DNA from: Alopecurus myosuroides
Lineage: Eukaryota > Streptophyta > Magnoliopsida > Poales > Poaceae
Direction: 5' to 3'
Assembly (NCBI GenBank): GCA_028641055.1
Contig: CM054057.1
Span: 326,622,941 to 326,686,940 of the forward strand
Length of the DNA stretch: 64,000 nucleotides
Position numbers and translations under genes: made by a program. The notes below the pieces were generated by a model, which made no database searches, was not told where the DNA came from, and was given only the letters and a program-made list of their open reading frames with translations. Of the stretch, positions 11,531-21,671 are shown one piece after another (position 1 is the first letter of the stretch; every line of letters begins with the position of its first letter).

Positions 11531-12710
11531 CCATATCTTCTATCTTTTACGACACTGCTTACTTCGTCCGGACCGGCCCGATTTGAGCAGCCCGACCGAA
11601 AAACAGTCCCCTACGGCGCCGCCTAAATGGACCGCGGTCCATTTTTTTGTCCGGGGCCGCTCATTTCCGGCTCAAATTTGATCCAGATTTGAGCACCGTC
11701 CGGACAACGCTTGTGTCCTGTATTTCTCGGTCCTGGCCCGCCCAACAGAGGCACGATCCACTTATTTCTTTGTCAGTCGTTCCTCTCCCACCCAAGCCCC
11801 CACCCCATTATGTTCCCTAGCCATGGCCGACGCGGACGATACCACCCATGTTGTGCTCGCAGCTGGACCTGCTCCACCGGTTCCGGCGCTGACACAGGCG
11901 ACGTCGAAGGCCCTACCCCCTGAGGTCAAAGAGGCCCAAGGTCGTGCTCTCCGACGCGCATAGGAAAGAGGAGTCAGCGAAGAGGGCCAGTCGGAGGGCG
12001 CGGGTCAAGGCCGCCGTCGATGCCGAACCGCAGACTACTGATGCGGTGGCGAGGGGCCGGACCAACTCAAAGATGGATTTGAAGCGCGATGCCACGACGA
12101 TCGTGCTGCAAGAGACCCTCAATGGCTTCATCACCCAGAAGGAAAAGACCATCGAGAAGAAGGACGAGAGGGAGGAGAAGAAGCGCCGGGAGCAAGAGGA
12201 GATGACGAAGAATTTCTTCATCGTCCAATCCAAGAAGCTCGAGATAGAGGAGGAGAACGCGAGGGCAAGGGTCAAGGAAGACGAGACAAGGGCCAAGGAG
12301 GCCGAGATCAAGCAGACGGAGGTCAAGATCAAGAAGAAGGAGGTCGAGCTCGCGCTGGCCGCCCAAGAAGCCCGGATCATGGCCATGGACTTGAGCTCGC
12401 TGACCCCGAGGAAGAAGGCCTGCTTCGAGAGGAAGCAGAAGCGGTACATGGACGACGAGGAGTGAACTATGGCCTCGTGCCCTTTTGTATGTCGGTCGAC
12501 ATGGCTTGAACCTAGCCGGCATGGTCTGGCATGGCCTTGAAGCCGTGACCTGCTTTTGTTAATATTTTTTCGGGACTTTTTTTTGCCACCAAGTGGGCCG
12601 CCCTGTAGGGTGCACTGCCCAAATACGCGCGGATAGTGGCCCGGACCGCTGCTAAAACGGACAAATCCGAGACACGTTTGTCCGGATTTACAGTCCCGTA
12701 GGAGATGTCC
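11531..12710 (+). mobile_element. Harbinger-type DNA transposon A2 (ORF1 only)
   Basis: The right end CCCGTAGGAGATGTCC at 12710 is the same terminus as A1, followed by TTA. The left end (from about 11531) has lost the exact terminal bases, but ACTGCTTACTTCG and GCCCGATTTGAGCAGCCC (11549-11594) match the left end of the truncated copy at 33619. It begins right after the TTA that ends A1. The cargo is on the + strand, opposite to A1. Confidence 0.7.
11823..12465 (+). pseudogene. Harbinger ORF1-like protein (NAM-associated C-terminal domain), one frameshift
   Basis: An ATG at 11823 starts MADADDTTHVVLAAG, matching the start of the copy at 33893. One frame change near 11905-11940 moves into the frame that is open from 11944 to the stop at 12465. 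The open part contains HRKEESAKRASRRARVK, a basic segment, then EKKRREQEEMTKNFFIVQSK, LEIEEENARARVKEDETRAK and MDLSSLTPRKKACFERKQ, a long charged helix. This is the NAM-associated C-terminal domain of plant Harbinger ORF1-like proteins. It would work with a transposase supplied elsewhere; no transposase is present. Apart from the single frameshift the reading is nearly complete, and it is the best kept of the three copies in the window. Confidence 0.7.
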
Positions 12711-13125
12711 TTAGAGCATCTCCACCGTTGACCCGTCAAGTATGGTCCGGACTTGTGCGTTTGGGGGTGCCGGACTACTGTCCGGCGCGTTTGGTGGGTT
12801 GGTGCTCCAGCGGCACCCCCCATGTATGTCTTTAGTCTGTCAAAATCACAAACATGTTGTGGGCGTGAGCTATTGCTGCCCCGTCCCAACTAGCAGCATC
12901 GCTTATCAACAACTTGGATCTGGGGATTACCAAAGCAACATAGTGCAAAGAATAATTACAGGAAACCTAGGTGAAAACAATGCTATCTTACTACTCTAAT
13001 TTCCATTAACAATAGTACAATTAGACCGATCAAAATTATTATTTTGTGGTGATCCAAATTCATATACAGATAAAGGAAAGTTTGGACGGAGCGAAGCGAG
13101 GCCCTTCGTCGGGAGGCTTAGGGCC

Positions 13126-13929
13126 GATTTTGTGGTGAACATTAAGAAAATTCCTCATCATTTTAATATGCATGATGCAAAGTATGTTAGTACTCCTATT
13201 GCTTCTCACCTTACATTATCAGCATTACAATGTCCTAGCAATGATTGGGATTATGAGTACATGTCTAGAGTTCCATATTCTAGTGCTGTTGGTTCTTTGA
13301 TGTATGCCATGGTTTGCTCTCGCCCTGATTTATCATATGCTATGAGTTTGATGAGTAGATATATGTCTAACCCTGACAAAGAACATTGGAAGGTTGTTTA
13401 GTCGATTTTCAGGTACCTTCATGGCACATCGGATGCTTGTTTGAAGTTTGGCAAGCTTGATGAGGGACTCAAAGTCTATGTGAATTCAGATTTTGCTGCC
13501 GATTTGGATAAGAGGAGATCCCTCACAGGTTATGTGTCACGCTAGGTGGTTGTGCCGTGAGTTGGAGGGCAACGTTACAGTCAGTTGTTGCCTAGTCTAC
13601 CACTGAAGCAGAATACATGGCTATTGCAGAAGCATGCAAGGAATCGGTTTGGTTGAAAGGTTTATTTGGTGAGCTGTGTGGAGATGATACTTGCATTAAC
13701 TTGTTTTCTCATAGTTAATATGCTATTTATCTTACTAAGATCAGATGTTCCATGAGAGAACAAAGCATGTTGATGTCAAGTACCATTATGTGTGTGATGT
13801 TGTTGCATAAGGTAAACTAAAGGTATGCAAGATAAGCACTCATGATAATCCTGCCGATATGATGACAAAGCCAGTTTATGTTACTAAGTTTGAGCTTTGC
13901 TCGAGCTTAGTTGGTATCACTGTTTACCC
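13126..13929 (+). pseudogene. Copia pol remnant: end of RT and RNase H
   Basis: The reading starts with VVNIKKIPHHFNMHDAKYVS, runs through PYSSAVGSLMYAMVCSRPDL (the conserved block after the reverse transcriptase), then RYLHGT, the RNase H aspartate block NSDFAADLDKRRSLTGYV, STTEAEYMAIAEACKE, ERTKHVDVKYH and the C-terminal DMMTKP box. Several in-frame stops (for example after HWKVV near 13399) and a frameshift in the GYV block break it. Gag, protease, integrase and most of the RT are deleted. The domain order is that of the last quarter of a Copia polyprotein. Confidence 0.85.
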
Positions 13930-14022
13930 TAAGAGGCTATTTGGCGCCGAAAGTCTTTTCTTTGTTGTTTCAGGGTGATGGTTCATTTTATGCGCCATGA
14001 AGTAATTTGTCTCAAGGTGGAG

Positions 14023-14401
14023 CGTTATTTTGCGGTGATCCAAATTCATATAAAGATAAAGGAAAATTCGGATGGAGCGAAGCGAGCCCCGTCGTCGGAG
14101 CACGTGTTACGGGGGTGCGGGGGGCAGCAGCCCCCCACGGTACGGTACGAGTTGTTGACGAGTTGGATACGGATTCCACCTTGTTTAGGGTTTGCCACTT
14201 TATATACCTCATGTAAGCCGCTGTTTGAGATAAATCGCAAGTTGTAAATCCCGGCGTTTGTAACACACCCGAAAATAGTGAAGTTATGTTGGCTAGCGCC
14301 CGTGGTTTTTCTCTTGAAAGAGTTTTCCATGTTAAAATCTCGTGTCCCCTGTCGTGCTAGATCGCTTTATTCTTCGCTTATTTGTGCTATCGTTTATAAC
14401 A
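14023..14401 (+). repeat. 3' LTR of the small Copia element
   Basis: 379 bp, from CGTTATTTTGCGG (first bases altered from TG) to TTTATAACA. Its last part has the reverse complement of 18859-18960 as a close relative (GAGATTTTAACGTGGAAAA on the other strand), which ties the two Copia copies to one family. Confidence 0.85.
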
Positions 14402-14466
14402 AAAATAAGTGAGTAGTAGAAGAAGATAAGAAGGCAGAAGAGGCAGTGGTACTAGATAGGAAGGAG

Positions 14467-14914
14467 TTAGAGAGGGACCAGCAGAGGCGGCGCCTCGGGC
14501 TTGAAGACGAAGAGCGCCTGCCTCATCTCGGTGCCGAAGAGCCAGCGAGGTTGCTGCTGCTCGTCCACGTCCATGCCGCCCGTGAGGTTGCTGCTGCTGC
14601 ACTCGATGCTGATGTCGTGCAGCTTGCCCTTGTCGTGGAACCGCGCCCTGGTGAGGCACCGCGCCGATGCCGGTCTTGTCCTTGCTGCCGCCCGCGGAGC
14701 CTTCGATGGAGACCTGCATGCCGTGGGTGAGAAGGTTCCTACACCAGGTGACGGTGACCAGGAGGCTCTGCCCCGCGATCTCCGCGCGGTACACCAGCGT
14801 GACCGCAGGGCGGCTCGTTGCAACCGACTTGGACTGGATGTTGATGTGCGCACGCAGGGCGCTCATCGCCCTGGACTTGGACTGGAGGTTGGAGGAGGAG
14901 ACTGCTTGGGCCAT
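14467..14914 (-). pseudogene. DUF868-family gene fragment captured in a Harbinger element
   Basis: The minus-strand ATG at 14914 gives MAQAVSSSNLQSKSRAMSAL, then RPAVTLVYRAEIAGQSLLV and TVTWCRNLLTHGMQVSIEG, the conserved N-terminal block of plant DUF868 proteins. Near residue 80 the frame shifts and the reading resumes as LTRARFHDKGKLHDISIEC and later RWLFGTEMRQALFVFKPE, pieces that lie much further apart in normal DUF868 proteins (around 300 residues). So the fragment is internally deleted and frameshifted. The function of DUF868 is not established. It lies between the conserved terminal regions of the element, as expected for Pack-type capture. Identification is from the pattern and was not searched. 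Confidence 0.6.
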
Positions 14915-15135
14915 TTTCTATTTGACTGACTAGTGGGCCAGGTGATAAAAATATATGACCGGACAATGTCCGGCACACTTCAAAGGCCCCCCAAGTTTGG
15001 CGGGTGGCCTGGGGGGCCCGGACAATATTTGATGGGTGGACAGGCTTTGGAGGGTGCCGTTGTGAGCTGTTTTTTCGTCGGGGTCGCCCAATGAGCCTTT
15101 GGAGTGTCGTTTGGGGGTTGCTGGTGGAGATGCTC

Positions 15136-15319
15136 TTAGTCAACTTAGGTGACTAGTTTGGTAGCATGCAAGAGCTCCGTTATTGTTATCTGTGTTCAAA
15201 TATGGTGAGCTTACTGGTGAATGATACATTCGATCAATCACCAAAACCACGACAATGATTATGAAGTCTTTGATTCTACTACCTTCTAACTGATTTGCCA
15301 CTTCGATGCCACTTCCTGA
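15136..15319. other. Spacer between Harbinger elements B1 and B2
   Basis: A 184-bp AT-rich stretch that was presumably the pre-insertion DNA, together with 16965 onwards. I see no gene in it. Confidence 0.5.
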
Positions 15320-16964
15320 GAGCATTTCCACCCGCACCCACTTTTTTCGTGTCCGGCACCCCCAATTGGACCCTCTACGGGGTGTCGTACCTGTGTCCGA
15401 TTATTTGATGGGCCGGTTCTGCAGTGGTGCCCTCCAATTTGGACCAGCTATCTAGTGGGCGTAGACACAAACATCTTGTGGGCAGGGGTAGAAACTTTCA
15501 TTTCAGCCATTCATACTATTACATTTGAATTTAAACTACGGCGGGAAATTACTATCCTAGACGTCCTTCTAGTTGATGCCCTCCTCCTCCTCGTCATCGA
15601 CCTCCATGTTGGAGGGGCCAGCCTCGTCGTCGTTCTTGGCGTAGAATGACGGAGAGCTTGACGATGGGTTAGCTACCTGAGCGAGACAGGGCCGCTCCGC
15701 CCTGCCTTGCAGCCGCATTTGGTGCAACTGTGCCTGCTCCGAGCGATGGTGCACGCGCCTCTCGTTCCGCAGAATCCACCGTCGCGCCTCGTCGTCCATC
15801 GCCTTAGCTTGCCGTCGACGCGGGCGCGGTGCGCATTGTCCACGTCGCTCTGGGCAGCCTGCATCGCCTCTCGGTTTGCCCGTGCGGCGTTCAACTCCTA
15901 GTGGGCCGCACGGTGGGCGGCCATGAATGAGGCAGACCCTCCAACCGCGCGACGAGGGCCTGCTGTTCATCGGACGCCGCGCTGGCGTTGAGCTGCTCAT
16001 ACACCGCGTGCTCGGCGTCCATGAGGGCGCGGACACACTCCTCCCTCCGGGCTGTCTCCAGGGATGCCCAAATAGCGGCAGGCTCGACCACTTCCGCCTC
16101 CTCCTCCAAGCCAGTGCGGACCCAGCGGAACGCCTCCTCGTTGCGCCATGTGGAGAACGAGGTTTACGCCATGAGCTGGTCGGGACAGAGCGGAGGGTGC
16201 TGCTGCTTGGGCTCCGCCTCCTCCACCGACTCGGGCTGCTGCTGTGCTGCCTCCTCCTCCTGCGGCGGCAGCTCCGGCTCCATCGACTCCACCGGCTCCT
16301 CCTGCCAATGAAAGTCGTCGTCACCGCCGTCGTTTCGTTACAGCGGGTTTAGGCCACGGTGCGCCGCCTGTTGGGTGAACGTCACCCAGCTGGTATGGAG
16401 CCGATACGACATGATCTCGGGTGGAGATTGGCTGTAGAGAAGCGGGTGGCTTGGCGATGGCGTGAGTGCCAAATGCGGTGAAGGCTCGGTGCCTTTTATA
16501 GTCGGCTCTCTGGGCGGGAAACGATGGCGCGGGAAGCGGTGGGAGGGCGAGGACGCATCGGTGCACGCGCCGGAGCACGCGTACCGTTGGAGTACATGGC
16601 GGAGACATCTCATCTGGCGGGCAGTCGCATCCCGTCGGAGTAAATGGAGGCGACACGTCGCCTGGCGGGCAGTCGTGTCCCGTCTCGCCATTAACGCAGC
16701 CTCACCGGCCTCCTGCATGGCGCCTTTAAACTTCATTGGGGGCAGTTTGTCTCACTGACGGGCGAGGGCCGCCTGTCGGGTGGGGTGACCAGACAATGTC
16801 CGACGCCCCCAGGCAGGCCTCTAAGTTTGGCGGGTGGGTTGGGGGCCCTGGACACAATTTTGGCGGGTGGACACGTTTGGGGGGTGCCGCTGCGGAGTTT
16901 TTTTTGGTTCGGAACCCAATTGGGCCTTTTGGTGGCCGTTTGGGGGCTGTCGGTGGAGATTCTC
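15320..16964 (-). mobile_element. Harbinger-type element B2 with unidentified cargo
   Basis: Termini GAGCATTTCCACC (15320) and GGTGGAGATTCTC (16964) are inverted with TGA and TAA as flanks, near the TNA target of Harbinger. The left end shares GGCACCCCCAATTGGACC with 27787-29485; the right end shares CTAAGTTTGGCGGGTGG, a T-run and CCAATTGGGCCTTTTGG with B1 and B3. No transposase is visible. Confidence 0.7.
15589..16324 (-). pseudogene. Unidentified ORF inside Harbinger B2
   Basis: Minus-strand open frames cover this stretch. One reading is acidic and Glu/Gln-rich (PVESMEPELPPQEEEAAQQQ), then EEAEVVEPAAIWASLETARR and a segment near the end, GPSNMEVDDEEEEGIN, before TAG at about 15571. To follow it through, the frame must change at least twice and pass stops, so it is decayed. 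It looks like a low-complexity charged protein of the sort often found in Harbinger-type elements or captured genes. I do not recognise a family. Confidence 0.4.
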
Positions 16965-17480
16965 TAAGTTGCTATCTCACGAGGTACCACATCAATGGTG
17001 TTGAGGAAGTTGGAATAGTTCTATCCTTCATATTTATTATTCGAATAACCGATGACTTGTTCCTCACAGCTCCTCCACAAAATGTACACTCCAGGACGTC
17101 TTTCTCTGTACACCACATAGCAGTTCATCGCATAGAACGATCGCAAAGATGACAATCATGACAACACACATGAAGCCACATTAGATCAATCATCAGAAAT
17201 TCACTCAAACATAAACCATGCATGTTCATTAGCAAAAGAGGATGACAAGTTCATCCTATCACTATGGTGTTAACCTACTACCACATCAAAAGTGGGTGTC
17301 ATACAACCACCATCAACAGAAAGTTCACCATCATCAAAAGGGTCAGTATATACCATCTCATCAAAAAATGCATTGCCATAGAGAAGTTTTTATAGGCTAA
17401 CTAACCCAAAATATACATCGTCATCATCATCGTCGTCGTCCTTATGTTATTGCTGCCACCTCCACCCCTAGAAGGCACGC
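16965..17480. other. Unassigned AT-rich DNA
   Basis: No long ORF, terminal repeat or RNA gene recognised. A short (CATCGTCATCATCATCGTCGTC-type) trinucleotide run is near 17416-17440. Confidence 0.4.
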
Positions 17481-17969
17481 TCACTCCATAGTACTTGCCC
17501 AGGAAGGTGGCATGTGCTGCTCCACCATGCCGACAAGGTTCACACCGTGAGCCTTGTGGTCCACGAGGTGGCCGAGTGCCACCATAAGGGCCTCCTCGAT
17601 GAAGCCTACGACGTACATGATAGCAAAGTGCAGATCAGGGTCCATGATAGCGGCACCCATGTGTTTGAAAACGAAGATGGACATGTGGGGCAACCATTTC
17701 ATGGTGCCTTTGACTTGGGACTCAATCTTGGCAATCTTTGCGTTCATCGCAATAGCTACGGAGCCCATAAGCTTCTGAACAACGCTGTTCATGTGTGGCG
17801 ACAACCATAGCACTCCGAGACATGGACTGTGAGTCATCGACATACGAAGAGATATGCGAGTCCCCAAATGGAACCAGTTCCTGACTAAAGTCATCGTCGA
17901 ACATGCCCGACATTGATGATGCAGATAAAAAGGGATGAAGATGGCAGAAGAAAGCATAAGCTGTAACAA
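17481..17969 (-). pseudogene. Unidentified minus-strand ORF
   Basis: Two overlapping minus frames are open. One starts MSGMFDDDFSQELVPFG (17913) and stops after 63 residues; the other runs through NSVVQKLMGSVAIAMNAKIA, ESQVKGTMKWLPHMSIFVFK and ALGHLVDHKAHGVNLVGMVE to about 17481. A frameshift near 17725-17790 could join them into one protein of about 140 residues. I do not recognise a domain. It resembles the small proteins carried by DNA transposons, but this is a guess. Codon use is not GC-rich like the PIN gene's. Confidence 0.3.
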
Positions 17970-18774
17970 AATGGCATGCTAAACTATGATCTACAAATCA
18001 AAAACAACGAAAGCACAAGCTCAAGCAAAATGGCATGTTAAACTATGAACTACAAGAGAACAAAATTAACTAGACATATCTACACACCACAAACACCAAT
18101 CACACAACCATTAACCTGCTCTACCACCAGATGTACAAAATCACATGCACATGAACAAGCCTTGGTTTTGATCACTTACAACCATCGGTGGTGTTGTGCT
18201 GAGAAGAGGACAACTCGAGACGATGAAAACCTGTCGTCGCCTCGTCCGTCGCTGCCACAGACCGGAGTAGGATGGAGATCAGTCGCTGCTTACCTGCTCG
18301 GTGGAGTGAGGAGAGAGCTCTAGTGAAGAGAAATGACAGGGTTTGGTGAGAGCGATGAGATTGGAGAGTACAAATAGGTGATGAATTTCGGCGGGAGGTG
18401 AACGAATTTCTCCCGTCCCTCTTATAGATGCAGCGCGTGAGCTCTCGTCATCTTCATGCTCGCACGAGCCCAACGCAAGGAGATGAGGAATTTTACATCG
18501 GTGAGATGGAAAAGAGTTCTCCAGAGAAACGGTCGATTCGACCGTTCGTTCTATGGTGCTTTAAAGTTCATGCGGACGCAAAAATGGGTTGCGTGCAAGT
18601 AAACGGAGCCCGTATGTGCAGCTACTTAGCCTGCCTAAACTCCTGTAGACTACTTATACAAGTACCAGAGAGATCGATATAACAAGGGAAAAAAGATAGA
18701 TATACGCGAGTACCAAGAGAGAGATCCATATAACAAAGGGAAGAAAAGAGAGATCGATATTGTACGATTTAATA
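17970..18774. other. Unassigned DNA left of the split MITE
   Basis: A phrase AAAATGGCATG(C/T)TAAACTATGA is repeated (17969-17991 and 18028-18050). Another loose repeat, AGAGAGATC(G/C)ATATAACAA, occurs at 18668-18685 and 18719-18735. No gene is supported. If the nested insertion is removed, this DNA would lie about 700 bp upstream of the PIN start and could hold old promoter sequence. Confidence 0.4.
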
Positions 18775-18858
18775 ATCCCTTCGTATCAAATTAACTGTCA
18801 CAAAGATTCAATGCTCTCTCTATCTAGACAAGATATATCCTATTTTGTACATCTCTGT

Positions 18859-19139
18859 TGTTACACGCAATAGCAAGACAACGATAAAGTTAAACAAGAT
18901 CGAACCAATGGGAACACGAGATTTTAACGTGGAAAATCCTTCCAATGAGGAAGAGAAAAAACCACGGGCGCCAGCCAACAATACTTCACTATTTCGGGTG
19001 AGGTTAAAAATGCGCCGGGATTTACAATGTGTGTCTTATGCCGTTTGGCGGCTTACAAGAGGTATAAAGGCGGTCCTGACCTAACTAGGTCGGTATGGAT
19101 GAATCCAACTCCAACTCGGTAACAACTCGTACCGTACCG
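18859..19139 (-). repeat. Copia 3' LTR, distal part
   Basis: Begins TGTTACACGCAATAGC on the + strand, i.e. the LTR's terminal end. It shares CACGAGATTTTAACGTGGAA and ACCACGGGCGCC with the reverse complement of 14290-14350. The GAATCCAACTCCAACTCGG phrase at 19099-19118 recurs on the other side of the Gypsy at 27162-27181 and again at 27206-27223. Confidence 0.8.
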
Positions 19140-20632
19140 TGATACGTCCATTTTGCATCACTGTTTTATATTATTATTTTCTGTTATTAATCGATATATT
19201 TTATGTTATGATGCATCACTTATGTTATTTTATCTTACTTTGCATGTTTCATATTTTTGGAGAATAAACACCGGAACTAGAAATCTGATTGAAAAAACAT
19301 CGTCAAGATACCCTATTTTAGAAGATCTGAAGAAGAGGGGGGATACCGGATGAGTCTTAGAAGTTCTGAGGAGGAAGTGAGCTAGAAGGGCACCCGGAGG
19401 GGGGCCACCTGGGGCCCATACCACCAGGCGGCGCCCCCTGGCCGCGCCTGTGGGTGGTCTGGCACCCCTGGCCCACTCCCGGGTGCCCCTTTTCGTGTTC
19501 TTGACCCCCAGAGAACCCTAAGCCATAGGACATCATCGAAGAATTGTTCCGCCGCCGCCTCGGGGCGGAAAACACCAGAAAGAGAAAAGCTCTTTGGCAG
19601 GGAGAAATCTGCTGGGGAAATTCCTCCCTAGAGAGGGGAAATAATCGCCATCGCTCCGGGCATCATCAAGATCGTCATCCTCATCATCATCACCACCAGC
19701 ACCATCACCCTCATCATCCACCTTCATCCCGCTGTAACAATTAGGGGTCTCTGTCGTTGTTTTACATTAGATCTCTCTCCCGGTGTGGATTACTTGTTAA
19801 TAGTTGATGCTTGTGAGATTTATCGGTGTTTACACTTTATGACCAGATTGTTATTATCCATTATATCACCTCTGATTATGATCCATATGATGTCTTGTGA
19901 GTAGTTCGTTTAGTTCTTGAGGATATGGGAGAAGTCATGATGTTAGTAGTGAAGTTATGTTGAAGTAATATCTCGTGGTTCGGTATTTAAGTTATGGTGC
20001 TATTCTTCTAATGGTGTCATGTGAACGTCGACTACATGATACTTCACCTTCATGGGCCTAGGAGGATGCATTGTGTATTTGTCTACTAATTATGGGGTTG
20101 CCGGAGTGACAGAAACCTAAACCCCCGTTAGGAAACCAATGCACGAGGGAGTGTAGGATCCCGGAGTTTTAAGGATATGGTTAGATTTATCTTAACTACT
20201 TTCTTGTATTTGCGGATGCTTACGAGGTGTATAATCACAAGTATGTATTAGTCCTAGTTGGGCGGTGCATTAGCATAGGTTCACCCACACACCATTTAAT
20301 GAACCAATAAATATTAATCAACTGTAATGAAGCGAAAGCACTTGACGAAATTCCCATGTGTCCTCGAGAACGTTTGGTAATCATAAATAGAACAACCGGC
20401 TTGTCCTTTGCTCTCAAAAGTATTGGGCCACTCGCTGCAGTTATACTTAATGTTATTTATTTACTCGCACTTTATTTATCTGCTATATCAAAAACCACCA
20501 AAAATCCGTTTGCTAGTGTTTACAGTGAATTCTCCATCCAACCTGCTTGTCAACACCTTCTGCTCCTCGTTGGGTTTGACACTCTTATTTATCGAAAGTA
20601 ATACGATACACCCCTATACCTGTGGGTCATCA
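19140..20632 (+). repeat. 5' LTR of the full-length Gypsy
   Basis: 1493 bp, TGATACGTCCATTTTGCATC to GGGTCATCA. It aligns by eye along its length with 25644-27149. It contains a CAT-rich segment (CATCATCAAGATCGTCATCC around 19661-19680 and following). Confidence 0.9.
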
Positions 20633-20643
20633 AGACTGTTTTA

Positions 20644-20661
20644 TGGCGTCGTTGCCAAGGA
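20644..20661 (+). other. Primer-binding site, tRNA-Asp-like
   Basis: TGGCGTCGTTGCCAAGGA matches the tRNA-Asp complement TGGCGCCGTTGCCGGGGA with three mismatches, 11 nt inside the 5' LTR. This supports the Athila-lineage assignment and the + orientation. Confidence 0.8.
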
Positions 20662-20747
20662 GTGAAGTGTTATTGGTAAGTAGAATTGGTAAGAGAAACT
20701 TTTATTGTGAGTGATGTTTTTATTTCTGTATGCTGCTTTATTTTATT

Positions 20748-21671
20748 ATGGATAATACTTTTGGTTCTCTGTTTAGGGATACTTCTACCGTTACCGCTAG
20801 GGTACTAGGTGAATCGTTATCTTATGAATTAGATCCTTATAAAATACCTATGAAAATTGTTGGACGTGTTATGGATAACTGCTATTACGGAGATGGAACT
20901 GTCCATCCCGGTGATCATTTGCTCTTTATATATGAATTATGCGAGTTATTAAGGTGTGCATGTATTACAATGGATCAAGTTAAAAGGAAATTAGTTTCTT
21001 TATCCCTGAAAGGAAGAGCCGCTGAATGGTTCAAATTACTGAAGAATGATGAATCTATTGGATGGGAGGAAATTGTTCCTCGCTTTTATTCTAAATTCTA
21101 TCCTCCTAGTGAGATTCATAAAGACCGGAATAAAATATATAATTTCTGGCCTCATGATGCAGAGAGTATTGCCCAAGCGTGGGGGAGAATGAAGGTATTA
21201 ATGCTTAAATGTCCCGTTCATGAGCTCCCGAGTAATATTGTTATCAATAATTTTTATGCAAGGCTTTCTCTTCATGATAAGGATTTATTGGATGCTTCTT
21301 GTTCTCGATCATTCACACGTATGAAGGAAGAAGCTAAATGGGATCTTCTTGGCTGTATTCAAGAAAACACTAAAGGATGGGAGAATGACAAAGGTAGAAA
21401 GTCAGGTATAAATTATGATTATGAATGCATTAAATCTTTTATGGGAACCGATGATTTCTATAATGTTAGTGTTGTTTGTGGTCTCGATTCTCAAATCTTT
21501 GCAAACTGTCTTAAAGCTTTTGCCTCCTATCTTGATATTCCTAAGAAGGAATTTAGCAAGTACCATGCACCTTATAAAGATATTGTTCCTGCTAGTAATA
21601 TAGAAGTGCATGCTGTTAATCCTGCTATTCCCGAGCCTTATATTGAAAAATGCCTTTCCCTTCTAAGGTGA
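20748..21671 (+). CDS. Gypsy Gag polyprotein (Athila lineage)
   Basis: The ATG at 20748 (MDNTFGSLFRDTS) is preferred over the upstream in-frame 20730 because the MDN start lies at the usual distance from the primer site. The product is about 307 residues. The retrotransposon gag (capsid) domain spans roughly residues 50-180: KRKLVSLSLKGRAAEWFKLL, GWEEIVPRFYSKFYPP and LPSNIVINNFYARLSLHDKD. It would form the particle that packages the element RNA. No CCHC zinc knuckle is seen. The stop at 21671 overlaps the pol frame that starts before 21650, so a frame change links them. No in-frame stops occur within gag. Confidence 0.85.
   Translation: MDNTFGSLFRDTSTVTARVLGESLSYELDPYKIPMKIVGRVMDNCYYGDGTVHPGDHLLFIYELCELLRCACITMDQVKRKLVSLSLKGRAAEWFKLLKNDESIGWEEIVPRFYSKFYPPSEIHKDRNKIYNFWPHDAESIAQAWGRMKVLMLKCPVHELPSNIVINNFYARLSLHDKDLLDASCSRSFTRMKEEAKWDLLGCIQENTKGWENDKGRKSGINYDYECIKSFMGTDDFYNVSVVCGLDSQIFANCLKAFASYLDIPKKEFSKYHAPYKDIVPASNIEVHAVNPAIPEPYIEKCLSLLR

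Larger units (their letters stand above)
13038..14401 (+). mobile_element. Internally deleted Copia element with perfect TSD
   Basis: The element is bounded by the exact 5-bp duplication AAAAT (13033-13037, 14402-14406). The 5' LTR is reduced to its first ~75 bp (13038-13115) and joins directly to the RNase H region. The 3' LTR is 14023-14401; it shares TTATTTTG(T/C)GGTGATCC and GGAGCGAAGCGAG with the 5' remnant. The purine tract CAAGGTGGAG precedes the 3' LTR. A relative with the same deletion is at 18859-29563. Confidence 0.9.
12714..15135 (-). mobile_element. Harbinger-type Pack element B1 (carries DUF868 fragment)
   Basis: Termini GAGCATCTCCACC (12714) and GGTGGAGATGCTC (15135) are inverted, with TTA on each side (12711-12713, 15136-15138). 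The terminal ~150 bp resemble those of 15320-16964 and 27787-29485 (shared CAAGTTTGGCGGGTGG near 14995, T-run, and CATTGGGC-like phrases). Cargo is a host-gene fragment, plus a nested Copia element at 13038-14401. No transposase is visible. Confidence 0.75.
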
